DNA of 64,000 nucleotides from Branchiostoma floridae (GCF_000003815.2 NC_049984.1:25619330-25683329), one strand, 5' to 3'; counted from the first letter of the stretch, positions 38,741-49,807 are shown. Numbers and translations are program-made. Notes: generated by a model not told the origin, from the sequence alone.

Positions 38741-39110
38741 AAGAGCAACAGACCTTGTAGATGCATGCAGCACTTCATCAAATGCAGAGGCGCAGAAGCA
38801 AGCCCTGCAGGAAGAGGTTGCTGATCTTCATCGTCAAAAGGATGCAATTTTGTACCTAATAGAAAGAAAAAAAAGCAAATCCAGGAATAGTTGGTCAACT
38901 TGAAGAAGCAGAACAAGCAGGAGTGTATCCATTCGAGGCATCAAGCCTGGTGCCCCAGTTGTACTTCTTCAGAATTTGTTTAACATATCACCAAGACACG
39001 TCAATGGCCTAGGAGGAACAGTAAGTGGGTTTTCCAATGGTCATCCTGTGGTAACATTTGACACAGGAGAAACTCACACAATAGAACCCCTCATGTTTGG
39101 CTTCTATATG
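38741..39110 (+). pseudogene. PIF1-like helicase C-terminal relic
   Basis: After acceptor CATTTTTAG there is a short coiled coil (ACSTSSNAEAQKQALQEEVA…) with a stop. In the next frame IKPGAPVVLLQNLFNISPRH + VNGLGGTVSGFSNGHPVVTF and DTGETHTIEP (38,940-39,105). 'GapVvLl.Nl….lvNG..G.V.gF…G.PvV.F..G' is the C-terminal SH3-like barrel region of PIF1-family DNA helicases, also carried by Helitrons. Walker motifs are absent here. A host PIF1 paralogue relic or a Helitron fragment are both possible. Confidence 0.65.
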
Positions 39111-39470
39111 ACAATGATCTTTATGTATTGTTATGTTAATTTTCTTTGTAGCATAACATTTCAAACAAAGTTACAGTACTTTAAATACAAGATCATTCAC
39201 ATCTACCTGGCTACAAACAGCTGGCTAAGAAAAGCATATCTGGCAGAATCTGACCAGTGTAACAAATGCAGCACAAACGATAAAATTTTCACTAAAAATC
39301 ACCTTGTGTGGCGTGATGGAATGCATCATTGTGCTACGTTTCATTCATGTCACATCCATCAGTGTTACATTCTAACAGGTGTACTTCCGCTGGAACGGCT
39401 GTGCTTAAGTCTTGGTAAGAACATTGCTAACACCACACGAAGATACATTAAGTCATCGAGAGGTCTGCTA
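39111..39470 (+). other. Open stretch with Cys/His, unrecognised
   Basis: The frame continues to 39,476 with …SDQCNKCSTNDKIFTKNHLV…HHCATFHSCHIHQC, rich in Cys and His but without a regular finger spacing. Probably a read-through intron with chance content. Confidence 0.3.
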
Positions 39471-40033
39471 CCTTGAACATTGAGAGTCACCATGACACCG
39501 ACTGCCTACAAGCCATCAAAGGACCTTATCGAAGACCCCAAGGCAACGAGACGCTGATGGACTTTCTCCACCAGACAGTCGTGTACAAAAACGCGGAGAA
39601 CTACGTTCACGTAAGCAAGCTTTGTTGAAAAATGTGTTTCGGACATTCTCGCCCCTATAAAGGTTCTTTTGGACAACAATGGCATTGCTAATGCTGTACC
39701 CCGTTCATACAAGGCCGCAATGTCTCAAGCCAACGATCTGCTTCCGAAATGTGAAAGGTTCGACGCCTGTCCAAACGACTGTGTTGCTTTCCACTGTGAA
39801 CACCAGAATGCAGGCAGCTGTCCCATCTGCGATGAAGAACGAAGGGACAGTAGAGGGAAGTCTAAAAAAGACTATCACTACTTGAAGATGTTGAAACGCT
39901 GTACGGAGTTCCTGACATCGCAATATGCAAAGAAATCACGAGGAGACGCTGGCTAACGAGGTGCCCCGGTTCGTGCGAGACATCCAGGAGACATCGAAGT
40001 GGAAGGAGTTACTCAGAAGTTGGGTTTTTCAAG
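39471..40033 (+). pseudogene. CACTA/EnSpm transposase N-terminal relic (CPNDCVAF…CPICDEER)
   Basis: A first piece, LNIESHHDTDCLQAIKGPYR…TLMDFLHQTVVYKNAENYVH, ends at a donor at 39,610. After 39,660 comes KCERFDACPNDCVAFHCEHQ + NAGSCPICDEERRDSRGKSK…YHYLKMLKRCTEFLTSQYAK, then a stop and a shifted tail to donor CAAG|GTAAGC. 'CpndC.lf…..CPvCg..R' followed by '…l.yfpL..rLqrLf.s…a' is the zinc-box start of Transposase_21 (CACTA) proteins. Catalytic DDE residues should lie further on and are absent. Confidence 0.75.
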
Positions 40034-42540
40034 GTAAGCCTATATATTCTTGTATATGGTATGGCAAGTCTTCTATATCGTTTGAAAACTTATGAATGTC
40101 ATTGACAAAGAGTAAATTACTCATTGCTAAAATCCTATGCCACGTGTGTACTCTACATCTGCTTGGAGACGCTTCGTGATAATGAACGACTATGAACATA
40201 AATTACAGTACACAGTTCATTCCAGAAATCAGCAATGTCAACAAATCTATACTTTGTACTGCTCGAGATCAACCAGCCCGGCCTTTTATGGGCAGTGCCG
40301 TCGGGGGAATCTTTTTTAATCCGATCACAAAGATTTGCACATCCATCCAGCAATTCAGAGAAACTCAATCCACAACCGGGACTTTATCTGTACTTTTTGT
40401 AACTGGTAGTGTTAGATTGAACTTTTTTTCATCATGATGTTGATAATGACAATCGTTTTGTTGTAGTAATCTTTTACCCTTTTGCCTTTATCTGTACTTT
40501 TTGTTACTGGTAGTGTTAGATTGAACATTTCATCAGGATATTGATGCTGACAATCTTTTTGTTGCAGTAATCGTCGAAGTCATGAGCATTAAAAGATTAC
40601 TTCTCCACGTCACCGGATTTTTTGACATGATGATTTTCTCTTAGTGGTTCTGTTGCCACTTTGTGTACCTTCATGTGGGGTTTTGTCCTGCAAACAAATG
40701 TGCAGAACTTGCACTGGAGATGGTTGTGGGGGCATGGCATCATGTCTTTTCATGAAGTGAAGTCGACACCCACTTTATGTTTTATCACTGTTATCATTTG
40801 TTTTTGAGATACACTATCCCGCATCATAGTTATGTGGATGTAGTCAGCCGAAATATTGTCCACGTCATGTTGTTATGTCTGAATTGACAGTATTAGAATT
40901 GTCAAGTAGTTGAAATGTTCCATTATTTTACCGATTATTTTATGGCTGTCTTCCTAAGTTATGAATTAAACACACGTTTCAAAATGAAGTGTGCCACAGA
41001 CAAGCAAACAGGATATCTTACAGTTGTATGGGTTCTTTTTGCCATATAAGACATTGTTTATTACATGAAGGAGACAAGTGTGACTTTGCTCTCAGAAAAC
41101 ATCTCAAAGTGACATGTGGTACAAACAATTAGCAATGATAATAATGCTTAATTGGTCCATTAAAATGTGAAGATTAGCGGAACTCAACATTGGGCCACGA
41201 ATTGCTTTGTACTCACATAGCTGTAACACAGTTAACGAGTTATACTGTGTAAAGTGATGTATAGTCTGTGTCATTCTAATGAAACTTCCTATATCCATGT
41301 GAAAAGGTACTGAGTACATCCCAGCTATCAAAATGTCGCCCTTCTCTGTACCAATAATGTACCAGTGCTGTCCAAGTATGCTCAGTCTTTGGAAAGCCAT
41401 GTTAAGCTGCGGTGCATGGAGAAAATATATGTGATAGATATTCCTTGCCGCAATTCCAAGTTTACCCGCAATATTTGCCGCCTGTGGAACAGTCAGACTT
41501 GTTCAGGTACCTGGTTCTCCAGACAAGCTGTTACATTTTACATGTAGCTTTAGCAATAAATCCCACGCATATAAAGTTAAAGCGGGGAAAGCTCACATAA
41601 GTCTATCATTCTCAAATGTGATCCGATGTGCCAAGTGACAAACAGCTACAACAAACATATCCTGCAAACCTGATAAGCCAACTTCGACCTCCATTACATA
41701 ACAGACCTGTATGTTTGCATCATGTATGCAACATGATGAGCGAGTTGTGTTGTGTTGTGTTGGAAAACTGCAAAGGTAGTGAGGACGTCAAAACACAACT
41801 TCGCAAGTTAATTAAGATCAACCTCCCTTAGTCACAGGGAGGTCGTCACTGTACAGGACTACTTTCCCTCCTGCTTAAGACCACCACAAGAACCTCACTA
41901 TTCGCAAGCACAAGCACGAAATAGAAGCGCGTTTCAATGTTAAAGCCCGCATCTGTGTTGGCCACCATGCTGCTCTAGCAGTTTAAAATTGTATTTCCAA
42001 GTATACATGTTACTGTACAGTAGCAGTTCTAAACACGTTGTATTTTGTACGTTGCCCACTGGACTTGATACATGCAGAACATCTGATTATCTCATCTTGT
42101 CGACAGGCATGGTTTGGGATTTCATACCTCTTTGCAATTAGGCGAATGTTGCAACAAATATCCTGCAATTAGCTGGAGTTAATTACATTCTTAACTTCCT
42201 TTGATATTGTTTTTGCTTACTGTTTACCACCTTGAATGTAAGATGTTTTATGTCAAAGCCAAAGAGGCAGAGTAAGGGATTAAGGATACCACTCACAGAA
42301 TACCAGGATGATGAGACAAGGAGGACAAGGAGGACAAGGTTGCATACAGTCAGGCATGATGACACTTCTTCAAGTGCAAATGCAGCCACCATTGCAACCT
42401 GAAGCAACAACAGATCTCGGTAATAATGATGTCCCATTAAGGATATTTTTGTTCAGGAACAGAGGAATGGGTCCTGGAGACAGCCGTGTCTAATTGACTT
42501 GGAGTCCCAGACAGTTATCATTTTCTTTCCTTTTTTTTAG
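40034..42540. other. Mostly intron-like or intergenic sequence; one repeat pair
   Basis: No motif-bearing gene. A tandem duplication of about 90 bp lies at 40,382-40,574. Weak coding-like spots at 41,640-41,830 and 42,293-42,400 (…YQDDETRRTRRTRLHTVRHD, just upstream of the KDZ-like exon) are noted. The rest is AT-rich with no terminal repeats found. Confidence 0.35.
40382..40574 (+). repeat. ~105-bp period tandem duplication
   Basis: TTTATCTGTACTTTTTGTAA…CTGGTAGTGTTAGATTGAAC…GACAATC.TTTTGTTG(T/C)AGTAATC occurs at 40,382 and 40,487, about 88% alike. Each ends at an acceptor-like AG. Confidence 0.8.
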
Positions 42541-42697
42541 AGGCTGATGGTGAACAGATTGTGGCTATTGATGCAAACTTTGGCCTTGTTCTGGAGTGAG
42601 CTCAGCACCTCCCTTGCAAGGTACAACCATGTTCCTAGATGACAATGAGGTGAAGGAATTCCTGAACAAATACAGTGATGAAGGGAAACCTCCTGAG
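42541..42697 (+). pseudogene. KDZ-like transposase exon relic
   Basis: Acceptor TTTTTTTAG and donor CCTGAG|GTGAGC. EADGEQIVAIDANFGLVLE, TGA, then one frame over SSAPPLQGTTMFLDDNEVKE + FLNKYSDEGKPPE. 'ivsiDgNF.Lv.k..s…….fldd.ev..F…y' matches the first catalytic-Asp box of KDZ (Kyakuja-Dileera-Zisupton) transposases. A single-base shift at about 42,595 breaks it. Confidence 0.6.
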
Positions 42698-42699
42698 GT

Positions 42700-43124
42700 G
42701 AGCCTTTTTTTATTATTAAAACTAACCGAATTTGCGAGTACAGGTGTGAAGAGAATGAAGCTATGTCACAGTCCCACAGCATCTCTTCTATGGTAGCTCA
42801 CAAAGTGGTGGACCTGCTGCTCTTTGGTAGAATACAATATTTCCTCTTGGTTGGTAAATGTGAGGTGGCATGTATAAAATGGTACGAGATAGGGTAACAA
42901 GACGAAGAGACAGGGCTATGGAAGGTTGAAGAGGGTTGTGACATGCAGAACATGATCAGCCCATTTCAGCCTTTTGACACCATCACAAGGCCTTTCGTCC
43001 ACAGCCTTGTAGGTACCACGATGTGGACACTGGACTGCCATACCTACGATCTGCATTAGCTCCAGTGTTCCTCCATAATTATTCCCTTATAGCAATTGTA
43101 TTTGTACCATGTATGTATTCTTCT
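42700..43124. other. No gene seen
   Basis: Mixed sequence. A weak continuation (…GVKRMKLCHS) follows the KDZ-like exon, then non-coding. Confidence 0.35.
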
Positions 43125-43209
43125 CTCCCAGGGTTAGCCATTGGCAATAGCCTACGGCTAGTTGGGCAGCCCTGGCCGTATGTATACAGCTGAACAAATA
43201 AACAAACAT
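43125..43209 (+). mobile_element. Probable non-LTR retrotransposon or SINE 3' tail
   Basis: The segment …GCCATTGGCAATAGCCTACG + GCTAGTTGGGCAGCCCTGGC…GTATGTATACAGCTGAACAA ends with AATAAACAAAC short units. A structured GC-rich hairpin-capable part followed by an A-rich microsatellite-like tail is the usual 3' end of CR1/L2-like elements and their SINEs. No upstream reverse transcriptase is present. Moderate support. Confidence 0.4.
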
Positions 43210-43520
43210 AGTTTGATATTTTGTATCTGGTTATGTTCTAGATCAGAAACAAATACACACAAAAAAATTCTTTGAAATGATGTTAAGAGTAACCAATAGT
43301 GACTTAGGTAAAAGTGATGATTATTTATCTATCGTTAAGTAGTCTAGTCTGTTATAGCCTTGATGCCATGAGTAACGGTTACCTGAATTTACCTGTTAGA
43401 CCTTGTGAAAACTTTGGCTGTTGAAAAATTTCCTTGGAGGACAAGTATATATATCTGCTGTGTCATAGAACATGAGGGTTATCTTGACTAATATACACTC
43501 TTTCATGTTTCTACACTTAG

Positions 43521-43697
43521 ATCAATATGGCGACAAACATTCTGTACATTTTCCTTGATGGTGAAGCGCTTGGGGTTATGGAAACTATGAATGCGACACT
43601 GAAAGAGCTGCGCGAGAACACATCATTGCAGGGAAACTCCATTGACAACAACAGAAGTGTCATTGGAGACATCATTCCCCACAATCGGAAGAATTAA
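43521..43697 (+). CDS. Terminal exon (INMATNILYIFLDGEALGVM…), intact, unrecognised
   Basis: Acceptor CTACACTTAG. The frame INMATNILYIFLDGEALGVM + ETMNATLKELRENTSLQGNS…IGDIIPHNRKN ends in TAA. Clean and helical at the end. It could be the last exon of the KDZ-like element upstream or of a host gene. Confidence 0.4.
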   Translation: MNMATNILYIFLDGEALGVMETMNATLKELRENTSLQGNSIDNNRSVIGDIIPHNRKN

Positions 43698-43699
43698 CT

Positions 43700-45190
43700 T
43701 AAGTATATGGTTTTTCTTTAACGTTGTCATATTTTGAATTAATGATAGAACTGTTTGGCTCTTAAACTTCCTGGATTCTACAGTAGCTGACACCATCGGT
43801 GCAGGGAAATGTGTGCATGCAGTTTTTTCCCAGTAGTTCTAACAGCAAGGTAGTGTACCAGGTAGTACTGTGAGTCAGGAGAGGGTGATGTTTCTTGGGA
43901 AAGCCCCAAAAGTACAATAATCCTTGGAAAAATGGACACCAGACACTAGTTTGTATAGTGGCGATCCTTTAATTTGTATGTTACAAACTACATCATCAAC
44001 GACGCCACTGTCACCGTTGCCACCGTTATAATTCCCCAAAACTTCCTTGCCCGTCATTGACCTCTCTGACCTCGATCTACCGCCATCACATAAACATGAC
44101 CTCTTCAACCTCTTAGAAGCCAACCGGGACTGTTTTTCTCATGACGCCTTTGACACTGGTCGAACCACACTCCTTCAACCTCGTATAGACACTGGTGACT
44201 CATACAGGTGACTTACACTTATAGTTGAGTGACAGCAGATGCCCCTGCAGATGTTGTACTGGAGAATACCAAACCTGTACAACATGTGCGCAGGCGGGAA
44301 CTCAATCAGAAAAATCTAACCATATCGAAAAATTTCATCTTTCATTCCAGGGGCTGGAGATGCACGACATGAGGGAATATAACAATCCCTACCACTGAAA
44401 TGCCTTCGTGGTGCAGATGCCGGATTTGTCCAGCATCCTGGCGGACAAGCACGATGTCATCACCGACGAGGAAAACGGGGAGCATCGGTGATGCCTATAG
44501 CAGGAGGCACATCGGGCGTTTACCTGCCGACATGGAGGGGACATACATCTTCAATGATAGTATCATCTTGACATGAAGGACATAGTCTCTGATCTGTTGG
44601 AATATTATGGTGGCAACCTTTTTCGATTTCGAGGCAGTATGCACTTCTTCTCACTTGTTTTGAATAGATGAGAGGTAGTTTTCCATATCAAACTGAGTTT
44701 TTATTTAAGAACACACATTGACTTTATTGTTGTTTCTTATTTTTTGTCTCCATTCAGAGAAGAATGTGTCCCGTGCGTTCTTGAAATGTGTACAGTAAGC
44801 AGAGGGATTCAAACAAAGGCCACTAGACAATATTCTGAGGTACAATGTGCCCACAATCAGAGAGGCCGGAGAACTTGTGTGGGCAGCTGGTTTCCGGGAG
44901 GTCCTACAACATCTTTGATTTTTTTCTTTGGTTTGTTCGTCTGTCAAAAATCATAGAAAACATATACCATGCGTAACTGTCATTCTGGTTGTGGTACCAG
45001 ATTCAACTCGCCTCACAACGAGGCTGTCACTGGGATGGTGATGGAATCCGTTGGCGTACAACTATCTTTTTTTTTTTCTCGAGCTTGTTTAACCTACACC
45101 CCTCTTGCCAATGCTTTCTGTGTTAACAGTACAGAAATAATCTGCTCAGTCAATGTCGCTCTCCTCACATTGTCTCATTTACCAAGACAG
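43700..45190. other. No assignable gene; short exon-like pieces
   Basis: 44,349-44,490 (…GLEMHDMREYNNPYH, stop, NAFVVQMPDLSSILADKHDV) and 44,760-44,802 have splice-like edges but no known family. The rest is intergenic. Confidence 0.35.
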
Positions 45191-45300
45191 AAGCTTGCAA
45201 CTGGTTCTTCGAGAACTTGAAGACGCAGGCTAAGCACCTCCAGCAAGGGAGGACGAAATTGGTCGGTGAGATGAAGAAACGTACCAGCAGGCGAGACAGG
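45191..45300 (+). CDS. Exon-like segment (ACNWFFENLKTQAKHLQQG…)
   Basis: An acceptor-like AAGACAG and donor GACAGG|GTATAT frame the clean EACNWFFENLKTQAKHLQQG + RTKLVGEMKKRTSRRDR. Basic, helical, unrecognised. Confidence 0.35.
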
Positions 45301-46195
45301 GTATATGTATTCATTTTAGTAATGTATTTCGAAACATGTTCCCATTTAAAAGGCAGGATATGTTTCTGTTCTTCTGAATACAGTTGGCACAGAAGCTATG
45401 TAGCACCTAGATCACACACCTAGATCAGGTAGTGCAAACTGACATAGGGAACAGCAACCCATCAAATTGTTCCTAAGGATTGTTAGATACACTGTATTAG
45501 CAACTCGTGTAGTTGGAATGTGTCAAGTTCAACAAGCAAGTAATAAGAAGTCAGCAGAAGATGGAGTCAAAGAAACCGATAAGCCAGCTAAAACCACGAG
45601 GAGTCAGGAAGAGAAAAGAAACCATCAAGCAAAATCTTGTTCAGGCAATCAAATATTTTGGCAAGGATGTAAAAAAAAAAACACATGGGAGACCAAGTCT
45701 TAACATTTTTTTTTCAAACTTTATTCAGTGTATTACAAAAATAACGCCTAATGATTGGTGGCATATCTGATGATGCACTTTGCCGTATTGAACTCGTATT
45801 ACATTCTGTATAACAAATAACGTATCCAATAAATGCCTTGCCAATGCGATTTAGCTTCTTACAGTGTGTACACTGTTCATGTAAATAGAACCTTCATTGA
45901 TGCCAGATAAGCACAACAAATAGCCATAATGTCAATAATGACAGGGTTTTACTAGAGGACCAATAGCATTTTCGTTCTTGCCAACAGAAACTGGATCATC
46001 GCCCGAAGGCTTTGAAGGTGAAGATATCATATTTCCAACCACTCAAGCTAAAGCTGCAGCATGTTCTGAAGGAGTACATGCCGTTAGACGACTGTGATAC
46101 TGATGACAATGGAGAAAAATATTTATGACTAAGGCCATTTCCTGGCAGTCAGAACCATTCACAACACGCAAGAGAGAGTTGGACCAAAAAATTTC
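45301..46195. other. No assignable gene
   Basis: A Lys-rich piece at 45,530-45,700 and an exon-like piece at 45,987-46,125 after TGCCAACAG have no recognised domain. AATAAA at 45,828 (plus). Confidence 0.35.
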
Positions 46196-46198
46196 ACT

Positions 46199-46427
46199 TC
46201 AATCCAAAGTGTACAACAAACCATGCACACAAAATGACTTTTTTTTTAAATCAGGAATTGCAGTGCAAGTTGTTGTAAACTTTTCTAACTTTCTGCCAGG
46301 CTGAGTTCTTTCTGTGTGCGTTGCAGTGTGCTCTCCAACTGCCCCCCACAGTCCACACTCCTTTGCAGGCTTATCACACACGTAGCAGTCGCACTTGTCA
46401 CACCAAGCCTCATTCTGCATGTAGGTC
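46199..46427 (-). CDS. Minus-strand exon with CDKCDCYVCDKPAKEC box
   Basis: On the minus strand a CTACATGCAG acceptor is followed by NEAWCDKCDCYVCDKPAKEC + GLWGAVGEHTATH… to TGA. The Cys ladder C-x2-C-x-C-x2-C-x5-C then H…H looks like a compact zinc-binding box; I recall the C-x-CYVCD core from short modules in invertebrate helicase-like or transposon-linked proteins. A poly(A)-derived Lys run follows. Family unproven. Confidence 0.45.
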
Positions 46428-46770
46428 CTTTAAGGATGGAATCAGCTGTGCTGAATGGGTGATGCGGACCATGCAGACCTTAGGTGGGGGTAGTTGACCA
46501 GTGCATTATGATATTCAACACACAGTCGAGAGCCGTCCTTCTCTGACATACAGCATCACCCTATGCCCAGCTCTGTCAAGAAGAAAACAGACAAATCATT
46601 GGATGTTCCACTTGACCAGAGAACAACATGAGCCACGTGGGGGCGTTGGTGATAGTGATATCCGGAATGGTGACGTAGGGATGGGATATTGAAAAGCTGA
46701 ATTATTCACTCACAGCAACTGAACATACCGCTACCTTTTTGATTGGCCCTCATTGACACAAAACAGCGAA

Positions 46771-46850
46771 CAAAGTGGGTTACAAGACCTTCAGGCAAAA
46801 GAACCATAAGCATGATAAACACCCGTTGCCGCCATGTGCGATGCGAAGTT
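46771..46850 (+). repeat. Diverged copy of the HVRN exon segment
   Basis: AACAAAGTGGGTTACAAGAC + CTTCAGGCAAAA…CATGATAAACACC.GTTGCCGCCATGTGCG matches 50,470-50,545 closely. Both relate by protein to the INxRCxHVRN exon at 10,771. This copy is broken after HVR. Confidence 0.65.
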
Positions 46851-47279
46851 GGGGTGGGGCAAAGAGCAAGGCAAGCAGTACCAAGAAAAAGTGAAAATAT
46901 TTAGTTGTTGCCTTTGTGAACACATTGTCTGGACAGTAACGTTATTGTCTGAAGATCTTTTGCACTGATTTTGCGAAAAATTTCCCGCAGAGTTCTGTTC
47001 TTCTTGGATTCCGGATTGACGCAAAGATGCAAGTCTGTCACCTCACTTGTCTGTGACCGTGGCCAACCTGTCCTTGGAGATAAGAGTGGTGAACAAGCAG
47101 CGGAATAACTCTTTTCTCGGAGAAAGAGTGCATGGCCATGCGCTTTATCAATAAAGTAATGGAAAAAATCAATTTTCTTAAACAAAATGTGGACGTCAGG
47201 CGTGATTTCAACTAAAACATCCACAGTACTATCGTATGGGGTGTTTTACTATAACTGTATAATCATTGGTTTGAGGGGA

Positions 47280-47530
47280 TTGAGGAGCACCAGTACCTGA
47301 TATATAACAATAGGAGGTACGTGCAGTACACAGGAAGGATCAGCAAAAATGTGCGAGGACTGAATTACAAGCAGGTGGACAAGACCAACCCAACGTGCGT
47401 CGTGAACCCGTTTGAGACGTAGATGGGCTGTCCTATAAGTGACATTGCTAATAGGCAGGCGTCTGTGAGGAGACGAGCAACTCAGCCAGTCATTCGCCTT
47501 TCTAACGGGTAGCGGGAAAATCCGGGCACA
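47280..47530 (+). pseudogene. Crypton-like tyrosine recombinase N-terminal catalytic-region relic
   Basis: EEHQYLIYNNRRYVQYTGRI + SKNVRGLNYKQVDKTNPTCV…NPFETxMGCPISDIANRQ. The order 'yv.Y.gr.SKn..gg…….np..ciV.lfe.Y...cP..di' fits the segment between the RxxxE and the FYLxP/QPxGxNKLG boxes of Crypton/DUF3504 recombinases. One TAG interrupts it. It complements, but does not overlap, the fragment at 2,425-2,760. Confidence 0.5.
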
Positions 47531-47664
47531 TGAAAGCCGGCAGCGGATAGAACATGTGGGATTTACACACCGTGGTAGACTAGTAAAAATATGGTACGGT
47601 TTTCGTTTGTGTAAGCAGTCAGCAGTTTAACTCTTGTCGTAAGTTTGTGTGTTTGTGGGTATAA

Positions 47665-47790
47665 GTTAACGACACGTTGATGTCGGTAGTGGAGACGACA
47701 AGTTGATGTCGGGAGTATACGTAGAACGTAAACGACATGTTGATGTCGGGAGTTGAAAGTTGACGACATGCCGGATGTCGGGAGTTGAGT
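47665..47790 (+). repeat. Irregular GACGACAxGTTGATGTCGGGAGT repeats
   Basis: Four to five diverged units of ACGACA.GTTGATGTCGG + GAGT spaced 30-45 bp. The minus strand is open across it only because of the repeat. Confidence 0.75.
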
Positions 47791-47898
47791 TGAGGTCTTA
47801 CAGAGGTATAATACCGGTGTATGTGATGTGTGCCATTGGTTGCATGTTGTTATACTCCGCCCAACCCCTCCAGGTGACCTCAGCAGGATACATACATT

Positions 47899-48105
47899 AG
47901 GATCGCACATGTTGGTCCTGCAGGAGTGATTTCCGACAATGCAATTGTTGCGATCAAAACCCAAGCACAAGGTATCCACACAGTGGACGATCTGTGTAAA
48001 AAGGTTAAGGGTGTATCAGAGGACATAGCACCATTCATTCTTGACAAGATTGAACAGGAGTTTCCGGAACCTACCATCAAAAGAAGAGGAAGAAGGCCCC
48101 TTTAG
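47899..48105 (+). CDS. Terminal exon (HVGPAGVISDNAIVAIKTQA…RRGRRPL)
   Basis: The clean frame RIAHVGPAGVISDNAIVAIK + TQAQGIHTVDDLCKKVKGVS… ends FPEPTIKRRGRRPL, TAG. Two predicted helical hairpins with an AT-hook-like RRGRRP end. The layout resembles helical tails after helicase domains (RecQ or PIF1 related) in invertebrate elements. Uncertain. Confidence 0.45.
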   Translation, partial: RIAHVGPAGVISDNAIVAIKTQAQGIHTVDDLCKKVKGVSEDIAPFILDKIEQEFPEPTIKRRGRRPL

Positions 48106-48164
48106 GGATCTGACGAGTGTTAAGTTTGTTTATTTCCGATATAGCTACTTATTGTTAATGATAG

Positions 48165-48620
48165 GTTTGGAAAACTCCTCACCAATATACCTCTACAGTC
48201 CCGTGTAAACTCAGTGACAGTACCCAGCAACCTCGTATCTGGCATCCCAACATGATAGCATCTCCTTTTGAAGGGCTCACTGCAGCACAGTGGAAGTCAT
48301 GGTTTTTGTTCCTTCACTATTTGCTCTGGAAAGACTCATACCTCAGGCAGACAACAAAATCTGGTGAAAATTTGTGTCCGCTACAAGGCTGCTTTGTGCA
48401 AGGGTTGTTACAGATAAACAACTTGAAGATGCTCATCGATGCCTTACAATTTTTTGTAATACATTCGAAAGAAAACCATAAGGAAAACATGGTGCACAGT
48501 AAATATGCACCTGCAAAGAAAACTGAAAAAACACACCTTTATTTATATATGCGCAATTTCATCTATTTGTTTATCATGTCATCTTTGATCAGAACTAAAG
48601 AAACCATAACAGAGATAAAA
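48165..48620 (+). pseudogene. CACTA-like transposase relic (VPSNLVSGIP…GLTAAQWKSW)
   Basis: VTVPSNLVSGIP, stops, then IASPFEGLTAAQWKSWFLFL + HYLLWKD…, then in another frame VRYKAALCKG…TDKQLEDAHRCLTIFCNTFE + RK. 'vP..iGriP.kI...F.GFTAdqWknW….L' then 'DA…LL.FC..FE' is the middle-to-late part of CACTA-type transposases. It overlaps in protein coverage with 21,110-21,240 (same CAAGGCTGCTTTGTGCAAGG DNA). Several breaks. Confidence 0.65.
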
Positions 48621-49452
48621 CTGTAACAAAAGCCTGTGTCCTGTATGCCTTAAGCCAATGGTCTACTGGACCACTGTAACTGTCAGGACTCAAATCCAGT
48701 ATGCAAGCACATACAAAAAGTACTAGTACATTCGTGCCAGGTACGAATGCAGCAGTCTGGTAAATCTACAGTGAAAACTAAAGACATTGACAAAGGTTTG
48801 TATCTCTATACAACTAACATGGACTCTGAAGCCTTAGAATGTGGGAAGTCAACAAAAGGTACCTGGCCGAGCTGGATACACAGACTGTCATTATTTCATA
48901 CATGAAGATGTGTGCACGGCGTTGGCACAAACTACAGGGCATATCAATCCGGAAATACTACAAGGCCAAGCAGCAAAAACTACAGATATGTAGTCCGGCA
49001 CGACAGCATGGCAACAAAGGCCAAAAGAAGCCAACAGTTTAGACCCTAAAGGCAGAGGCTTTCATTTCCAACTTTGTGAGGTGCCATGGCCAACACCAAC
49101 CGAACATTGCCCAACAGCACATGCTCACATCCATCAGAGGGTAATATCTGAACAAGTCTTCCATCTATGCGTGGACGCCCAAGTTCCACATAACTGTTAA
49201 TGTCCTGATAAGTGCTGCTCAAGAGTTATCAAAATGTAAGTAAAGAAACTTTTAGACTTACAAGATGGCATCTTTGACAATCTAACAAGGTCTTCGAAGT
49301 CAGGGTACATAACTCTTGCTATATAATCAATTTTTTTTGTTGCAAATTTTGCAATTATGTTAACCTATCGTATTCTATCTATTGGTTCGGTGATTGTCGT
49401 CTGGAAACAACTTTTGAGAGTTTCAGTTGAAAAAACTTAATTCATCTTCCAG
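48621..49452. other. Exon-like pieces without family
   Basis: 48,840-49,030 and 49,055-49,140 (…EAFISNFVRCHGQHQPNIAQ) look weakly coding, and 49,150-49,240 reads SSIYAWTPKFHITVNVLISA. They may belong to the element of the next feature. Confidence 0.3.
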
Positions 49453-49698
49453 GAAACTGACATGGCACAATGATGGCATTTCTGACAGAGACACACTTGT
49501 GTGGATAAAGATACTTGGTGACCACGGAGGTGGCAGCTTCAAGATGGCATTTCAGCCCCTAAATAAGATGTGTCCAAACTCCAAACTCAACACGATAGTA
49601 TGCTGTGTGTTCAAGGCGAAGGGCACTAGGGACAACATCATAAAAGAGACCAGACGGTTGGTTAATGAAATAAAGGCCCTTCAAGTCAATACAGGGAG
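49453..49698 (+). CDS. Transposase-like exon with VWIKILGDHGGGSFKMAFQ box
   Basis: Acceptor TCTTCCAG and donor GGGAG|GTCAGT. The clean frame KLTWHNDGISDRDTLVWIKI + LGDHGGGSFKMAFQPLNKMC, then PNSKLNTIVCCVFKAKGTRD and helical sequence. 'vW.KiGGDkGGgSFKm..Q..N...PNS..NT..f..FeA.d...Nl' is a frequent box of an unnamed animal transposon protein; the Asp in GGD may be catalytic. Fully open here, so this exon is well kept. Confidence 0.6.
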
Positions 49699-49807
49699 GT
49701 CAGTCAGATGTGGATGTTACAAATCAGCTTGTATGAAGACAAAGACATGCACCATTCATGATCCATCCAATATTTACCACTGTGACTTTTCTTAATGTCT
49801 TCGACAG

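Noticed and set aside
39111-39476. Zinc-finger protein in the tail of the PIF1-like frame
   Set aside because: Cys and His spacing is irregular and the stretch is probably intron read-through.
47563-47979. Minus-strand 138-codon ORF
   Set aside because: It covers the irregular GTTGATGTCGG repeats; the peptide is low in information and overlaps a better plus-strand exon at its end.
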